Counted from the first letter of the stretch, positions 16,454 through 26,400 are shown. The stretch is DNA of 64,000 bases from Bacteroidota bacterium (GCA_017303905.1 JAFLBH010000003.1:310001-374000), one strand, 5' to 3'. Numbers and translations: made by a program. The notes: generated by a model from the sequence alone, not told the origin.

Positions 16454-18001
16454 TTATAAAATACCTGTAGGAACTGCTTTTCTACTCGAGGCTTTCAATT
16501 GCTTTTTAATTCCTGCTTCCGCATCAGGATTCCAATCTAATGTGGTATGCCAGGAATTTTCCGGCTTTAATTCTACTTCAATTTCCTGTAACACTTTATT
16601 TGCCACTTTAACAGATGGAATGATTGCAAAACATTCCGTATTAAGATTGGCACTGCGCGGATCAAGATTAAAAGTTCCGATTACCGTAATAGAATCATCA
16701 ATAACCATCGACTTTGCATGCAAGCCAAACACGGGCGTATAATTTACTTTCTTTTGAAGTGCGCCTGTCATGATATCAAATCTGCACTTTGCGTCAGGTC
16801 TGAATTCATAAATCTCCACACCTGCTTCTAATAAATCTTTGCGGCAACGTTGGTATCCACTGAATGCTTCCAAATTATCGGTGGAGGCTAAGCTATTGGT
16901 TTGTATTCGCACCTTCACGCCTCTTTTTACAGCTGCCGCAAATAAATCTTGTCCAAGTTTTGTAGTAATTAAATAAGGAGATTGAATTGTAACCAAATGT
17001 TTAGCCTTATTAATGAGGTTCATTAATGCAGAGGTAGTAACACCTCCGCTCAAGCCGTCTGCTTTTTCAGATTTTCCGGGGATATCGGATACAAAATGAA
17101 CTTCGTTGAGCCATACCAGTTCGCCTGATTCGCGAATGTGTTTAAATACCATTGGAAGTGATTGAATTTTTTCACGAACCTGTGGCCAAAAATTTTCAGG
17201 ATTACAAGCGTATTGATGCAAACGCTCAAACCTGTTCTTTGAATCAAATTTTTCCTCCGGTTCGCTTACCAATTTTGCGGCAGGTACACTTAATGAATGA
17301 TTCCAAAATTCTTCAAAAGACGTATGCATTTGACCGGTGACTTTCCCCAGCATTAAGACATCTCTGTCTCTGAAATTATATTCATGATCATAATCAAAAT
17401 ATTCATCCGCAATATTTCTTCCGCCCGTAATTGCTACTTTATCATCTACAATAAATGTTTTATTGTGCATTCGTTGATTTGCTTTCACAAAATCGAAAGC
17501 AAATTTTCCAAGTTTCTGAACTAAATTTTTACCAAGATTAACGCCGGGATTGTAGACTTTAATCTCAATGTTCTCATGCGAATCCATGGTGAGGATTTCG
17601 TGAATACCGGCTTCCACCATAATATCATCCACCAATATTCTCACCTTTACACCACGATCGGCTGCTCTTACCAAATAATCACAGGCTATTAACCCAACAT
17701 TATCTACTGAAAAAATAAAATACTGAATATCGATAGTTTTCTCGGCGTGCTCGGCCAACCAAGCACGGGTTACCATGGCGCCATCACCATCTTCCAACAC
17801 ATAAATACCCGTTTTAGTTCGCATCGAATCCGCTAAGGGCTCCAGCTCCTTGCTTAAGGTAGCAGAATCCACGCTATGAATTTGCGAACAGAAATCAGCT
17901 TTTTGCTCAGGTACTTGATCCGGTTTTGAATCGGCACAAGAGAAAAAAACAAAAAGAAAAACTAATTTAAAAAGAGATAATTTAACAGGCGCTGTTTTCA
18001 T
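16454..18001 (-). CDS. Phospholipase D-family lipoprotein (cardiolipin synthase-like)
   Basis: A 515-residue protein with an N-terminal lipobox (LVFLFVFFSC), so a lipid-anchored envelope protein. Two complete HKD motifs are present: HNKTFIVDDKVAITGGRN at about residue 178 and HAKSMVIDDSITVIGTFN at about residue 427. The family includes cardiolipin synthases and periplasmic phospholipases. Cardiolipin synthases usually have N-terminal membrane helices rather than a lipobox, so hydrolysis or transphosphatidylation in the periplasm is more likely. It follows the PorE-like gene by 7 nt in the same operon. Confidence 0.88.
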   Translation of the reverse strand: MKTAPVKLSLFKLVFLFVFFSCADSKPDQVPEQKADFCSQIHSVDSATLSKELEPLADSMRTKTGIYVLEDGDGAMVTRAWLAEHAEKTIDIQYFIFSVDNVGLIACDYLVRAADRGVKVRILVDDIMVEAGIHEILTMDSHENIEIKVYNPGVNLGKNLVQKLGKFAFDFVKANQRMHNKTFIVDDKVAITGGRNIADEYFDYDHEYNFRDRDVLMLGKVTGQMHTSFEEFWNHSLSVPAAKLVSEPEEKFDSKNRFERLHQYACNPENFWPQVREKIQSLPMVFKHIRESGELVWLNEVHFVSDIPGKSEKADGLSGGVTTSALMNLINKAKHLVTIQSPYLITTKLGQDLFAAAVKRGVKVRIQTNSLASTDNLEAFSGYQRCRKDLLEAGVEIYEFRPDAKCRFDIMTGALQKKVNYTPVFGLHAKSMVIDDSITVIGTFNLDPRSANLNTECFAIIPSVKVANKVLQEIEVELKPENSWHTTLDWNPDAEAGIKKQLKASSRKAVPTGIL

Positions 18002-18008
18002 TCAGAAA

Positions 18009-19970
18009 TTACTTTCCAACCACTTTAAATTCGGTACGACGGTTTTTGGCTTTATTCTCAGGCGTATCGTTAGGTACTTTAGGGCGAGTTTCGGCATACC
18101 CTTTATAACTTAAACGTGCCGCGGCAATCTTACCGTTAGTAATTAAATAATCATATACTGATTTAGCACGATTTGTACTTAAAGTTTTATTCCAATCCTT
18201 TTTACCACTGTTATCGGTATGTCCGCCCAACTCAATTTTTACATTTGGGTTTTTAGTGAGGAATAAAACCAATTTATCGAGCTCGGCTTTACTTTCAGGT
18301 TTTAATTCCCATTTATCCACATCAAAAAACACATTCTTTAACTCAACTGTACTACCTGTATCAATTGGTTGTAAAGGAATATCCAATAGAAATGGTTTGT
18401 CAAAATCTGCCACTTTCCCTTTTAACGAAAAGTTATCGGAGTAAAACAAAAAGCCATCGCGATTCACATTCACAATGTAATTTTTGTTGGCAGTAAGTGT
18501 AACAAGGAATTGTCCCGCTTTATCGGAATAAGACTCTGTTACATTTTGCTGTGTTTCTAAATCGAACAATTCGAATTTTGCTTCGAGCGGTTCTTTGGTT
18601 TTAGCATTATACACTTTCCCTTTTACGTAAGTGAGTTTTTCCGGACGAACATCTTCCGGTAATTCAAACCAATAAATATCTAAATTACCGAAGCCTCCTT
18701 CGCGATTACTGGCGAAATAGGCAATTTTACCACTCGGATCCACCAGCAAACTATTATCGTCTTTATATGAGTTAATAGGATAACCTAAATTAACCGCTTC
18801 TCCCCAACTTCCATCCGCTTGCTTTTTACTCATGAAAATATCTAATCCTCCTAATCCCGGATGTCCATCGCTGCTAAAATACAAAGTCTGATTGTCCGGA
18901 TGAATAAACACAGATTCTTCCTGTCCTGTAGTATTAACCTTATCACTTAATTTAATTGGCGTTGTAAATCGTCCGTCTTCTCCTATGGTGCTTACATAAA
19001 TATCTTGTTCTTTAATATCACCACGACTAATTAAACCACGAATGAAATACAACGTTTTTCCATCACTTGAAAAAGATGGTTGAGTTTCCCAATTCGCTGT
19101 ATTAATTGGCGGACCAACATTCACGGGTTTTGTCCATTTACCATTTACTTTTTGCGAATAAAAAATATCACAACTTCCATAACCTTTTCTGTCCGGTGAG
19201 CCATAGTCGCCACTCATCTCCATACAAGACGCAAAGAACATGTAGTTTCTATCAGCAGAAATAGAAGGTGCTCCCTCATTTCCGGGTGTGTTTACACCGG
19301 TCATGGGAAAAGCTTTTTCCCAAGCACTAGATCCTTTATTACTCATGTAAAAATCTTCCTGATGAATTTGTTCGCCTTCACGAATTTCACGCGTAAATAA
19401 AAACTGCTTGCCGTCGGCCGTTATGCTTGGGAAATATTCATTGAAATTAGTATTAACCCCTGCACCCATATTAACAGGCTTAAACGGCTTTGGATTTTTT
19501 ACGGCATTTGCTCCAAACTTTGCATTCTTGATTTCATTCGCAGCAGCTTCCTTCATTTGAGGATTCACGCGTTCGATTTTCAAAAAGTTCTCGTACGTTG
19601 TAACAGCTTTATCATATTTACCGGCCATCATATAAGCATTGGCCAAATAATATTGGTTTTGAGGAAAGAACTTTGGATTAATTGCAATTGCTTTTTCAAA
19701 ATGAGGAATACCTTCTTCAGCGCGACCATGCTCCATGAAAAGAAAAGCCAAAGCCGAATGTGCTTCCACAAAGTTATCATCTTCCTTTAAGCACTTTAAC
19801 AGAACCTCTTCAGCTTCTTTATCCTTTCTTACTTCATAAAACTTTTTCCCCTCTTCGTAATATTTGATGGCTTTTTTATTCGTGCTTGTATAGCTGCCCG
19901 GGGGTAGAGACTGAGCATTTATTCCATAGTAGGATAATAAACAAATTACTATTAGAATTATTTTTTTCAT
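18009..19970 (-). CDS. PorE-like T9SS protein: TPR – PD40 propeller – CRD – OmpA_C
   Basis: 653 residues in four parts: signal peptide MKKIILIVICLLSYYGINAQ; TPR repeats (about 25–160, EAHSALAFLFMEHGRAEEGIPHFEKA); a beta-propeller of PD40 repeats (about 165–440, e.g. PSFSSDGKTLYFIRG, DNQTLYFSSDGHPGLGGLDIFMSKK); a carboxypeptidase-regulatory-like domain (about 447–530); and an OmpA_C peptidoglycan-binding domain (about 545–653, ELGGHTDNSGKK, NRRTEF). This is the architecture described for PorE, which tethers the T9SS to peptidoglycan. PorE proper is a lipoprotein and no lipobox is seen here, so an OmpA paralogue is possible. The ATG at 19970 starts a normal signal; 19982 adds four residues. Confidence 0.85.
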   Translation of the reverse strand: MKKIILIVICLLSYYGINAQSLPPGSYTSTNKKAIKYYEEGKKFYEVRKDKEAEEVLLKCLKEDDNFVEAHSALAFLFMEHGRAEEGIPHFEKAIAINPKFFPQNQYYLANAYMMAGKYDKAVTTYENFLKIERVNPQMKEAAANEIKNAKFGANAVKNPKPFKPVNMGAGVNTNFNEYFPSITADGKQFLFTREIREGEQIHQEDFYMSNKGSSAWEKAFPMTGVNTPGNEGAPSISADRNYMFFASCMEMSGDYGSPDRKGYGSCDIFYSQKVNGKWTKPVNVGPPINTANWETQPSFSSDGKTLYFIRGLISRGDIKEQDIYVSTIGEDGRFTTPIKLSDKVNTTGQEESVFIHPDNQTLYFSSDGHPGLGGLDIFMSKKQADGSWGEAVNLGYPINSYKDDNSLLVDPSGKIAYFASNREGGFGNLDIYWFELPEDVRPEKLTYVKGKVYNAKTKEPLEAKFELFDLETQQNVTESYSDKAGQFLVTLTANKNYIVNVNRDGFLFYSDNFSLKGKVADFDKPFLLDIPLQPIDTGSTVELKNVFFDVDKWELKPESKAELDKLVLFLTKNPNVKIELGGHTDNSGKKDWNKTLSTNRAKSVYDYLITNGKIAAARLSYKGYAETRPKVPNDTPENKAKNRRTEFKVVGK

Positions 19971-19985
19971 AGACAATCGCATTCG

Positions 19986-21836
19986 TTATTCAATGCCCAA
20001 CCATGTGCGGCGGGCTGTAATTTGTTTTTCAGTCGGATTCTTGGAAACATCAATGATATTTTTCTCAATAATCTTTACTTTCTTTACTTTACCACTCAGT
20101 TTTTTTAATTTATACTTTCCCTTTTTATCCTTACGGTAAACTTCAATTACCAATTTATCACCAACCGCAGTTGTAGACATAAAATCTCCAACAACTTCCC
20201 GCGCATTATCAAGCGTTAGCAATCGGTTATTAAAAGAGTAAAGCTCATCTCCTACTTTATACTTGAATTGTTTTCCAAATTCATCCACTTCATTCACATC
20301 AATCACAATCAAACGTTTTGTACTATCATTATAACCGATACCAAATCCACCCAATGTAATCGTTTCTGTTTCGCGTTCCTTAATTAAATCGAGACCCACC
20401 ATTTTAAACACTTCCACCATTGGCAAAGGTTTTCGTCCTGCTACATGTTCATCTAAAAATTTACGAATTTCAGGGAAGGTTAATTTCTCTATATCATTAA
20501 ATAAATCCGGATCCTTAAAGGATTTGTCTTTACCGTATTTTTTTGCCAAATCGCGCATTAATTCCTGAGTGCCATATTTACCGTCGCTATAATAACGAAG
20601 CATAATATCCAAACACATATTAATGAGCGCGCCTTTTTCATAAACGTTATTGTATTGTTTATGATAATGCTCCGTTAAAACATGCTTACTCATAAAAGTA
20701 AACGGCACCGTGTCGTTATATTGTTCGATAGAATTATTGTATTTATCCATCATCACCTGAAAGAAATAATCGTAGCCTATTAGACCGGCTAAAACCTGAG
20801 CATGGTGTGCTGAATACTCGGTTAATCCTTCGTACAACCAAAGATGTTCACTCATCTTAGGATTATTAAAATCAAAATCACCGATTTCTTCCGCGTGAAT
20901 ATTTAAGGGTGTAACAATGTGAAAAAATTCATGCGCGCAAACATCATTAAGCGTTTGAGCAATGGAGGCTGTATCTACTTCAGGTAAAACATAAAATGAA
21001 GAATAAGAATGTTCTAAAGCGCCCGAAGAACCGCTGAGTGTTGGTTTATCAGATAGATAAATCAAAAACGCATATTTATCCACCGGTAATTCTCCGTTTA
21101 AATAATCGCGCTGAGCGTAAAGAAGACGTTTTAAATCTCTGGCGACATACTTTGAACTAACTACACCATTGGGCGAATACACAGACACTAAAACCTTCGT
21201 GTTTGCCACCATTATAGTTGCCGTATCAGGCAAATTGTACATAATAGGAGAATCAACCAGAGAATTATAATCACTCACTTTAATTACATCTCTGAATTCA
21301 CCTAAAGTTAAATCGCTCAAGCCTGTTGAAGGATAAAATCCTTTTGGTTTTTCAAACTCCAATACAAAATTTGCTTGTTTGTATCCTGTGAAATATCCAA
21401 AAAAGCAATGCGTATTAAATACAAAGTTTTTATTGTCTTCGATATTACTTCCGCCCGGTTCAAAAACAACTTTCTCTTTAATTTTTGTATCCCAGCTATC
21501 CTCTACCTCATATGTTATTTTTTGAATTTGTGAAGCCGGCGATAATTTATAAGAATCATCATTTAATTTCTGAACAGTAATTACGCTTCCGTTTTTACCA
21601 AAAGCTTTCAGATTACTTACGAATCTTCCGAAATTATACACCTCATACGTTCCAGGAACCATGGCAGGAAAATTAAACACCACTTCATTTTCACTCATGT
21701 TGGGCGGTGTTAACTCAATGGTGATTTTGTCATCCACTACCTTATTTAAATTAATAAGATAATGATAGTCTTTATCCGCTAAAGCCGTGATCGAACTTAA
21801 GCCACACAGAATAATTAAAAAAATACGCTTCAGCAT
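19986..21836 (-). CDS. M61-family metallopeptidase with PDZ domain
   Basis: A 616-residue exported protein (signal MLKRIFLIILCGLSSITALA). An N-terminal beta domain precedes the catalytic region with HEFFH at residues 302–306 and the third zinc ligand in LYEGLTEY (about E336), the arrangement of glycyl-aminopeptidase family M61. A C-terminal PDZ-like segment (GGFGIGYNDSTKRLIVIDV… GDELYSFNNRLLTLDNA) follows at about residues 500–575. It probably trims peptides in the periplasm. It lies 4 nt after the CPBP gene. Confidence 0.92.
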   Translation of the reverse strand: MLKRIFLIILCGLSSITALADKDYHYLINLNKVVDDKITIELTPPNMSENEVVFNFPAMVPGTYEVYNFGRFVSNLKAFGKNGSVITVQKLNDDSYKLSPASQIQKITYEVEDSWDTKIKEKVVFEPGGSNIEDNKNFVFNTHCFFGYFTGYKQANFVLEFEKPKGFYPSTGLSDLTLGEFRDVIKVSDYNSLVDSPIMYNLPDTATIMVANTKVLVSVYSPNGVVSSKYVARDLKRLLYAQRDYLNGELPVDKYAFLIYLSDKPTLSGSSGALEHSYSSFYVLPEVDTASIAQTLNDVCAHEFFHIVTPLNIHAEEIGDFDFNNPKMSEHLWLYEGLTEYSAHHAQVLAGLIGYDYFFQVMMDKYNNSIEQYNDTVPFTFMSKHVLTEHYHKQYNNVYEKGALINMCLDIMLRYYSDGKYGTQELMRDLAKKYGKDKSFKDPDLFNDIEKLTFPEIRKFLDEHVAGRKPLPMVEVFKMVGLDLIKERETETITLGGFGIGYNDSTKRLIVIDVNEVDEFGKQFKYKVGDELYSFNNRLLTLDNAREVVGDFMSTTAVGDKLVIEVYRKDKKGKYKLKKLSGKVKKVKIIEKNIIDVSKNPTEKQITARRTWLGIE

Positions 21837-21840
21837 AAAA

Positions 21841-22812
21841 TTATTTAATAAGCAAGTTAAAATTTTTCCAGCGATATTTGAGCCAAAAAATGGTAAATGT
21901 AATCGCCGCTAATACAAACCATGTTAAAAATTCTCCTCCCGGATTTTCTGATTTAGCTACAAAAATCGCATCGGTTTTTAATACACCGTTTGGTGACGTA
22001 ATCAATAAACTGGAAATTAAATTATTGGCGCAGTGTATTCCCATTGCTAGTTCTAAGCCCTCATCCAATAACGCCAAAGCACCTAAAAAGAAACCAAATA
22101 TGGTGTAATAAGGTAACATAACTGCCCATCCAAAAGCAGAAGCCTCCGGATTACTCATATGAACCACTCCAAATAACAATGAAGTAATAATTAACGGAGA
22201 GATTCCGTTTTTAAAAACTTGCGACAAGCCTTGTAACATATACCCTCTGAATAAAATCTCTTCAGTACTCGTTTGAATGGGTAATAACAATACGGTTACG
22301 CCAACTAAAATAGCAAAATTTACAGGATCAAACTGAATAGAGATATCCTCGCTATTCATAAAATAACCCACTAAAGTTGCAATGATTATTAATAATCCCC
22401 AGATTCCAAAAGCAAAGAAGAAACGACCGAAACGGAATTTATCATAAGAGGTTATCACGGATAAAAAGGATTTGTAATGGAGCTTTTTTACCGCCAAATA
22501 AAGACCCAGCAATGCAAATACAAACATGCCAAACAGAAGCGCGAGTACTATGTTTTTATTCAGACCGATTTTATCGGGATTAAAAAGTATTTCGGGATCG
22601 GATTGAATTTGCGAAAATGTAATTCCGTTATTGATAGCGGCATTAATGAGCGGGAATAACATCACCACCTGAAATAAAAAATAACCCAGCATGGCAGCGC
22701 AAACTCCAAAGACATACATCCACCATTCGTTTTTCCCATTTACATAACCGGCATTCAAAAACAAATTATCAAAGGGTAGTTTTTTTTCTTCCTGTATTTC
22801 AGGATTTTCCAT
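21841..22812 (-). CDS. CPBP-family intramembrane glutamic protease
   Basis: A 323-residue integral membrane protein with about eight spans. EEILFRGYML (E184, E185, R189) is the EExxxR motif of the CPBP/Abi family related to the Rce1 CAAX protease, followed by His in FGVVHMSNPEA (H218) and HCANN (H260) that complete the active site. Bacterial members have varied roles, such as bacteriocin immunity or membrane protein processing. It is the first gene of the CPBP–M61–PorE-like–PLD series. Confidence 0.9.
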   Translation of the reverse strand: MENPEIQEEKKLPFDNLFLNAGYVNGKNEWWMYVFGVCAAMLGYFLFQVVMLFPLINAAINNGITFSQIQSDPEILFNPDKIGLNKNIVLALLFGMFVFALLGLYLAVKKLHYKSFLSVITSYDKFRFGRFFFAFGIWGLLIIIATLVGYFMNSEDISIQFDPVNFAILVGVTVLLLPIQTSTEEILFRGYMLQGLSQVFKNGISPLIITSLLFGVVHMSNPEASAFGWAVMLPYYTIFGFFLGALALLDEGLELAMGIHCANNLISSLLITSPNGVLKTDAIFVAKSENPGGEFLTWFVLAAITFTIFWLKYRWKNFNLLIK

Positions 22813-22881
22813 TGTGCTAATTTAATCGTTTTAGTAACATTTGTCACTTTTACAACCATAAAATTTAACTAGATTTACGAC

Positions 22882-23853
22882 ATGAGAAAGTTAATAATTA
22901 TTGCCGCCCTTCCGGCACTCATTTCATGTAGTGATAATGAAGCCAAATTTAAAGAGGTATATAGTGAAGAACAATTAGGAGAACTGCTCTTTTTCGACCC
23001 GCTCCTTTCGAGTGATAGTACTATTTCCTGCGCATCCTGCCACAAACCTGAATTCGCATTTGCAGATAATACACCTACAAGTGTAGGAGTACACGGACGA
23101 AAAGGCGACCGTAATACACCGAGTGCCATGAACCAAAGCGCACGTAATTTTCAGTTTTGGGATGGCCGTGAAGAGACTTTAGAGGGACAGGCTTTAGGTC
23201 CGATTGAAAACCCTGTTGAAATGGATTTGCCTGTAAGCGCATTGATTGAACGACTCTATAAACACCCACACTACCCCCGCTTTTTCATGCGTGTTTATGG
23301 CAAAATGCCAAACCGCGATAATATTGCGAAAGCCATTTCTGCCTATGAGCGCACCCTTGAAACAAACGACACTCCTTTTGATGATTATATGAAAACCGGA
23401 GATACTACAGAATTTTCGGCTTCTGCACGCCGCGGACAAGAAATATTTAACGTGAAAGGAAAGTGTTTTGATTGTCATTTTGGTCCGGATTTTACCAACG
23501 ATATGTTTAGAAACCTTGGATTATTTAACGGAAAAGATCTAAACGACAGTGGACGTTTTGAAGTGACCCGTAAACCGGAAGACATTGGTCGCTTTAAAAC
23601 ACCGGGCTTACGCAACATTGCCATGACAGCACCTTACATGCATAACGGGATGCACAAAACTTTACGCGAAGTTATCGACTATTATAATGAACCGGATAAA
23701 TTTGTAAATAACAGCGTTAATCGCGATAGTTTATTGAATAAACCATTAGGCTTAACTGAAGGCGAGAAAAAAGATTTGGAAAATTTCTTGTTAACCCTAA
23801 CTGACCGCAGATTCAAGAAAAAAGAAATTGCTTCGAACGAAAAAGCACATTAA
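22882..23853 (+). CDS. Dihaem cytochrome c peroxidase / MauG family lipoprotein
   Basis: A 323-residue periplasmic protein with lipobox LISC (Cys16). It has two c-type haem sites, CASCH (C50, C53, H54) and CFDCH (C195, C198, H199). TAPYMHNGMHKTLREVIDYYN is the conserved distal region of the family. Cytochrome c peroxidases reduce hydrogen peroxide with electrons from small cytochromes; MauG relatives oxidise protein residues. The sequence does not separate these. It converges on the DUF2490 gene with a 4-nt overlap. Confidence 0.93.
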   Translation: MRKLIIIAALPALISCSDNEAKFKEVYSEEQLGELLFFDPLLSSDSTISCASCHKPEFAFADNTPTSVGVHGRKGDRNTPSAMNQSARNFQFWDGREETLEGQALGPIENPVEMDLPVSALIERLYKHPHYPRFFMRVYGKMPNRDNIAKAISAYERTLETNDTPFDDYMKTGDTTEFSASARRGQEIFNVKGKCFDCHFGPDFTNDMFRNLGLFNGKDLNDSGRFEVTRKPEDIGRFKTPGLRNIAMTAPYMHNGMHKTLREVIDYYNEPDKFVNNSVNRDSLLNKPLGLTEGEKKDLENFLLTLTDRRFKKKEIASNEKAH

Positions 23854-24554
23854 AATTTATGCGCGTAAGTTAAACCGTAAATAAAATCACGATTGGTTTT
23901 ATTAAAGGCATTTAACTCGTGTTGTAATAAAAAATAGCCCTCCAGGGTTATTTTTTTTGTCAAGTTGTATTCAACTCCGGCAGCACTCCGCGAGCGGCTT
24001 AATCCTTTATTCCGCACCTGATAAAACGGTAAATAAACCTCTTCGTAAACATATGCGGTAATGCGTTTATTTATTTCATATTTAAGCGTTAACTTATTTC
24101 TGTTCATGTAAACCGGAACAGTCCCATTTTCACTGGTGTAAATATCACGCATTCGTAACTGAAACATATTTCGGTATGAAATAGCTAATGAACCAAATTT
24201 CTTTTTAAAGGTTAGAGAGAAATTACCTCTGTGACGATTGCCGTAAGTACCATTGAGGTTACGCGATTTACCCCATCCATACTCCGCTTCTGCTTTTATG
24301 TATTTATTTACACTGTATGAAAACCCTCCAAACAAAGCGCCCAATCTATAATCAGATACATTATTATTAAAGCGATTCTTAAACTCAATATGCGCATCAA
24401 TGTTATCGGTAATTTTCTTTTCGAAGTAAAAATTAAGCCATAGCGCGGCATCATCCTCAAAATCGGATTGTGCCACTACAAAAGAAGCAGAAAACAAAAT
24501 GAGAACAGATACAATATGTCGTAAACTTTTATTCAAAATAAAAAATCTTAACAA
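23850..24554 (-). CDS. DUF2490-type outer-membrane protein
   Basis: A 234-residue protein with a signal sequence ending FSASFVVAQ and a mature part of about 12 amphipathic strands (AALWLNFYFEKKITDNIDAHIEFKNRFNNN…, ending FIYGLTYAHKF), matching the DUF2490 family of small barrels of unknown role. It is the last of eight same-strand genes and overlaps the DUF4956 gene by 26 nt, so translation is probably coupled. By position it may give the system an outer-membrane component; that is inference. Confidence 0.8.
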   Translation of the reverse strand: MLRFFILNKSLRHIVSVLILFSASFVVAQSDFEDDAALWLNFYFEKKITDNIDAHIEFKNRFNNNVSDYRLGALFGGFSYSVNKYIKAEAEYGWGKSRNLNGTYGNRHRGNFSLTFKKKFGSLAISYRNMFQLRMRDIYTSENGTVPVYMNRNKLTLKYEINKRITAYVYEEVYLPFYQVRNKGLSRSRSAAGVEYNLTKKITLEGYFLLQHELNAFNKTNRDFIYGLTYAHKF

Positions 24555-25179
24555 CTGCGGAATCCTTTAAAAAATCAATCTTTTGAACAGATACACGGTG
24601 TACGTTGATACCTGTGCGTTTTTTAATATCCTCAATCAATTCCTTCTCACGTGAAGTTTCAATTAAATTAATGTTTTCATACACTATGGTTTTAACCGAC
24701 TCCTTCTTCATTAATAATTTGCTCTCTAAAAGATAGGCCACTATAATGATTAATCCGTTAATACAACCTACAAACATTGCTTCAGTTGAATCGGCTGTGC
24801 CTTTAATTTTAGTAACCGCCGAAATTAATCCGATTGCAATTACTAAAAACAAATAAGTCATGTCTTTAAGGCTGATATCCTCCGTGCGATAACGTAACAT
24901 ACTAAACACAGCGAATAAACCGAAGGCAGCTCCCATACTCAAATCAACTTTATTTAATAGGAAGCATATCATGAAAATCACAATATTGAAAACGAAGTAA
25001 GTAAAGAATAATTCGCGCTTTTTATAAATAGGGAAATAAACGAAACGAATTAAAATGAGTACAGATAAAAAATCGACAACAAACCTCAATCCAAGCTTTG
25101 CTGATATTTTATAAAAGGCGTCTAAGCCCGGACCTGTTGCTACTTCATCAGCTATTTGCAATATTAAGCCTGCTTCCAT
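24529..25179 (-). CDS. DUF4956 integral membrane protein, partner of the VTC-domain protein
   Basis: 216 residues with four or five membrane spans (about 33–50, 58–75, 81–95, 107–123, 134–152) and a cytoplasmic C-terminal domain (about 155–216). GAAFGLFAVFSMLRYRTEDISLKDMTYLF is the conserved DUF4956 block. Genes of this family recur beside VTC-type polyphosphate polymerase and CotH genes in many bacteria (family knowledge). By analogy with the membrane part of the eukaryotic VTC complex, it may form a channel or anchor for a polymer made by the adjacent enzyme; this is inference. It overlaps the VTC gene by 32 nt. Confidence 0.87.
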   Translation of the reverse strand: MEAGLILQIADEVATGPGLDAFYKISAKLGLRFVVDFLSVLILIRFVYFPIYKKRELFFTYFVFNIVIFMICFLLNKVDLSMGAAFGLFAVFSMLRYRTEDISLKDMTYLFLVIAIGLISAVTKIKGTADSTEAMFVGCINGLIIIVAYLLESKLLMKKESVKTIVYENINLIETSREKELIEDIKKRTGINVHRVSVQKIDFLKDSAVVKIFYFE

Positions 25180-25921
25180 GTAGAATATTTTTTAACGATT
25201 GTAATTTTTCTTTAAAGTTATTTTTTTTCGCGTAAGGTTTAGTTAAAGCTATCCCCATACAATATTTACTGATGGAACCTTCTCTAATGTGCAATTCCTT
25301 CATTTTTGACAAGAACACAGAGGGAGATTTTTTATCTAATTTAACCTCAGCAATTACTAAGGAGTTTAAATTTTGTGTTAAGCCTTCGTTAATAAATTCC
25401 AAATCCACATCAATTGTTACGCGTTCGGTATTATTCTTACTTACTAAAGTTATTCGTTTGTAATTCACCCACAAAGTAGGCTTTAAAACATCCGGACTAT
25501 ATGGAGTTTTGGCAAGAAGAAAGTCACCCGTCTCTTTTTCCCAAGTCATTGGGGTCAATTTCTTTTTAATTCGTTCTTTAATAGTTCTTCCCTTATTGTT
25601 TTTAAACTTCACCTCCAAATAGCCGGTGTCGCTATCCACATAAGTACGGTGACGGATTTTGTATCGGTTTAAATGACCATTATGGTGATTCAGATACATT
25701 TTTAAATTGTCGGTATCGTAATACAAGGTTTTGTAAGCGCTCTGACGTTTACCTTCCACCTCCAAAACCTTATAATCATCTTTTACCATTAAAAGCACTT
25801 TCTCCAATTCGTTTTCAGTAAAAGTGAATTTAGTATCTGTGCGATCCATTAATTTTACGGTATCCATCTCTTTGAGACTGATAGGTTCGAAATGCATCAA
25901 TATGTCTTGAACAGACTCCAA
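25148..25921 (-). CDS. VTC-type polyphosphate polymerase domain protein
   Basis: A 257-residue cytoplasmic protein with the triphosphate-tunnel fold of the VTC4 catalytic domain. Basic and acidic tunnel positions are visible: R27 and K31 in MDRTDTKFTF, KIRHRTY at about 88–94, LEVKFK (E103, K105, K107), KGRTIKERI at about 110–118, then VTIDVDLEF and the metal-binding type motif VIAEVKLDK. VTC4 makes polyphosphate from ATP at membranes. Whether this protein makes polyphosphate or uses another triphosphate substrate needs assay. It is followed by the overlapping DUF4956 membrane gene. Confidence 0.87.
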   Translation of the reverse strand: MESVQDILMHFEPISLKEMDTVKLMDRTDTKFTFTENELEKVLLMVKDDYKVLEVEGKRQSAYKTLYYDTDNLKMYLNHHNGHLNRYKIRHRTYVDSDTGYLEVKFKNNKGRTIKERIKKKLTPMTWEKETGDFLLAKTPYSPDVLKPTLWVNYKRITLVSKNNTERVTIDVDLEFINEGLTQNLNSLVIAEVKLDKKSPSVFLSKMKELHIREGSISKYCMGIALTKPYAKKNNFKEKLQSLKNILHGSRLNIANS

Positions 25922-25922
25922 A

Positions 25923-26399
25923 TTATTTATACTCGTAAGTATACTTTTTTACTGAAATTAAATTATTATTTGCGTCGAAAGATTTACGTTCTGTTTTTAG
26001 ACCTTTACCATCGTATGTATAAACGTTCTTTTTTACCAACTTTCCGTTTGTATCTGTAATCGTTTCTTCAATCTTTTCCCCTAATGAGCTGTACTTGAAA
26101 TTTCTTTTCTCCTTTAATGCTCCCTTCTCATCGTATTCAGCCTCTTCCAACACATCACCCTCGCTATTGTGCTTATATTTAATCGTTGTTTTTAGAACCC
26201 CGTTTTTATCATAATTAATTTCTTCAATGGCCTCACCGGTTGTACCGAACACCGTTCGACTATCATTAATGGTTTTTCCGTTTTCAGTATTGGAAACAGT
26301 CACTGCTTTTATTTTGTACTTCTTAACTTCCTTTTTCTTTTGAGCAAAAGAAATCGAGACTATACATATACATAACGTTGCAAAAAGTAAACGTTTCAT
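25923..26399 (-). CDS. Small exported repeat protein of unknown function
   Basis: 158 residues from the ATG at 26399: signal peptide MKRLLFATLCICIVSISFAQ, then a Lys-rich linker and about five repeats of roughly 22–25 residues (EINYDKNGVLKTTIKYKHNSEG, EAEYDEKGALKEKRNFKYSSLG, ETITDTNGKLVKKNVYTYDGKG), reminiscent of YD-like or MORN-like beta repeats. No function is assigned. It lies between the lipoprotein and VTC genes, 1 nt from the latter. An ATG at 26408 adds three residues and would overlap the upstream stop. Confidence 0.75.
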   Translation of the reverse strand: MKRLLFATLCICIVSISFAQKKKEVKKYKIKAVTVSNTENGKTINDSRTVFGTTGEAIEEINYDKNGVLKTTIKYKHNSEGDVLEEAEYDEKGALKEKRNFKYSSLGEKIEETITDTNGKLVKKNVYTYDGKGLKTERKSFDANNNLISVKKYTYEYK

Positions 26400-26400
26400 T

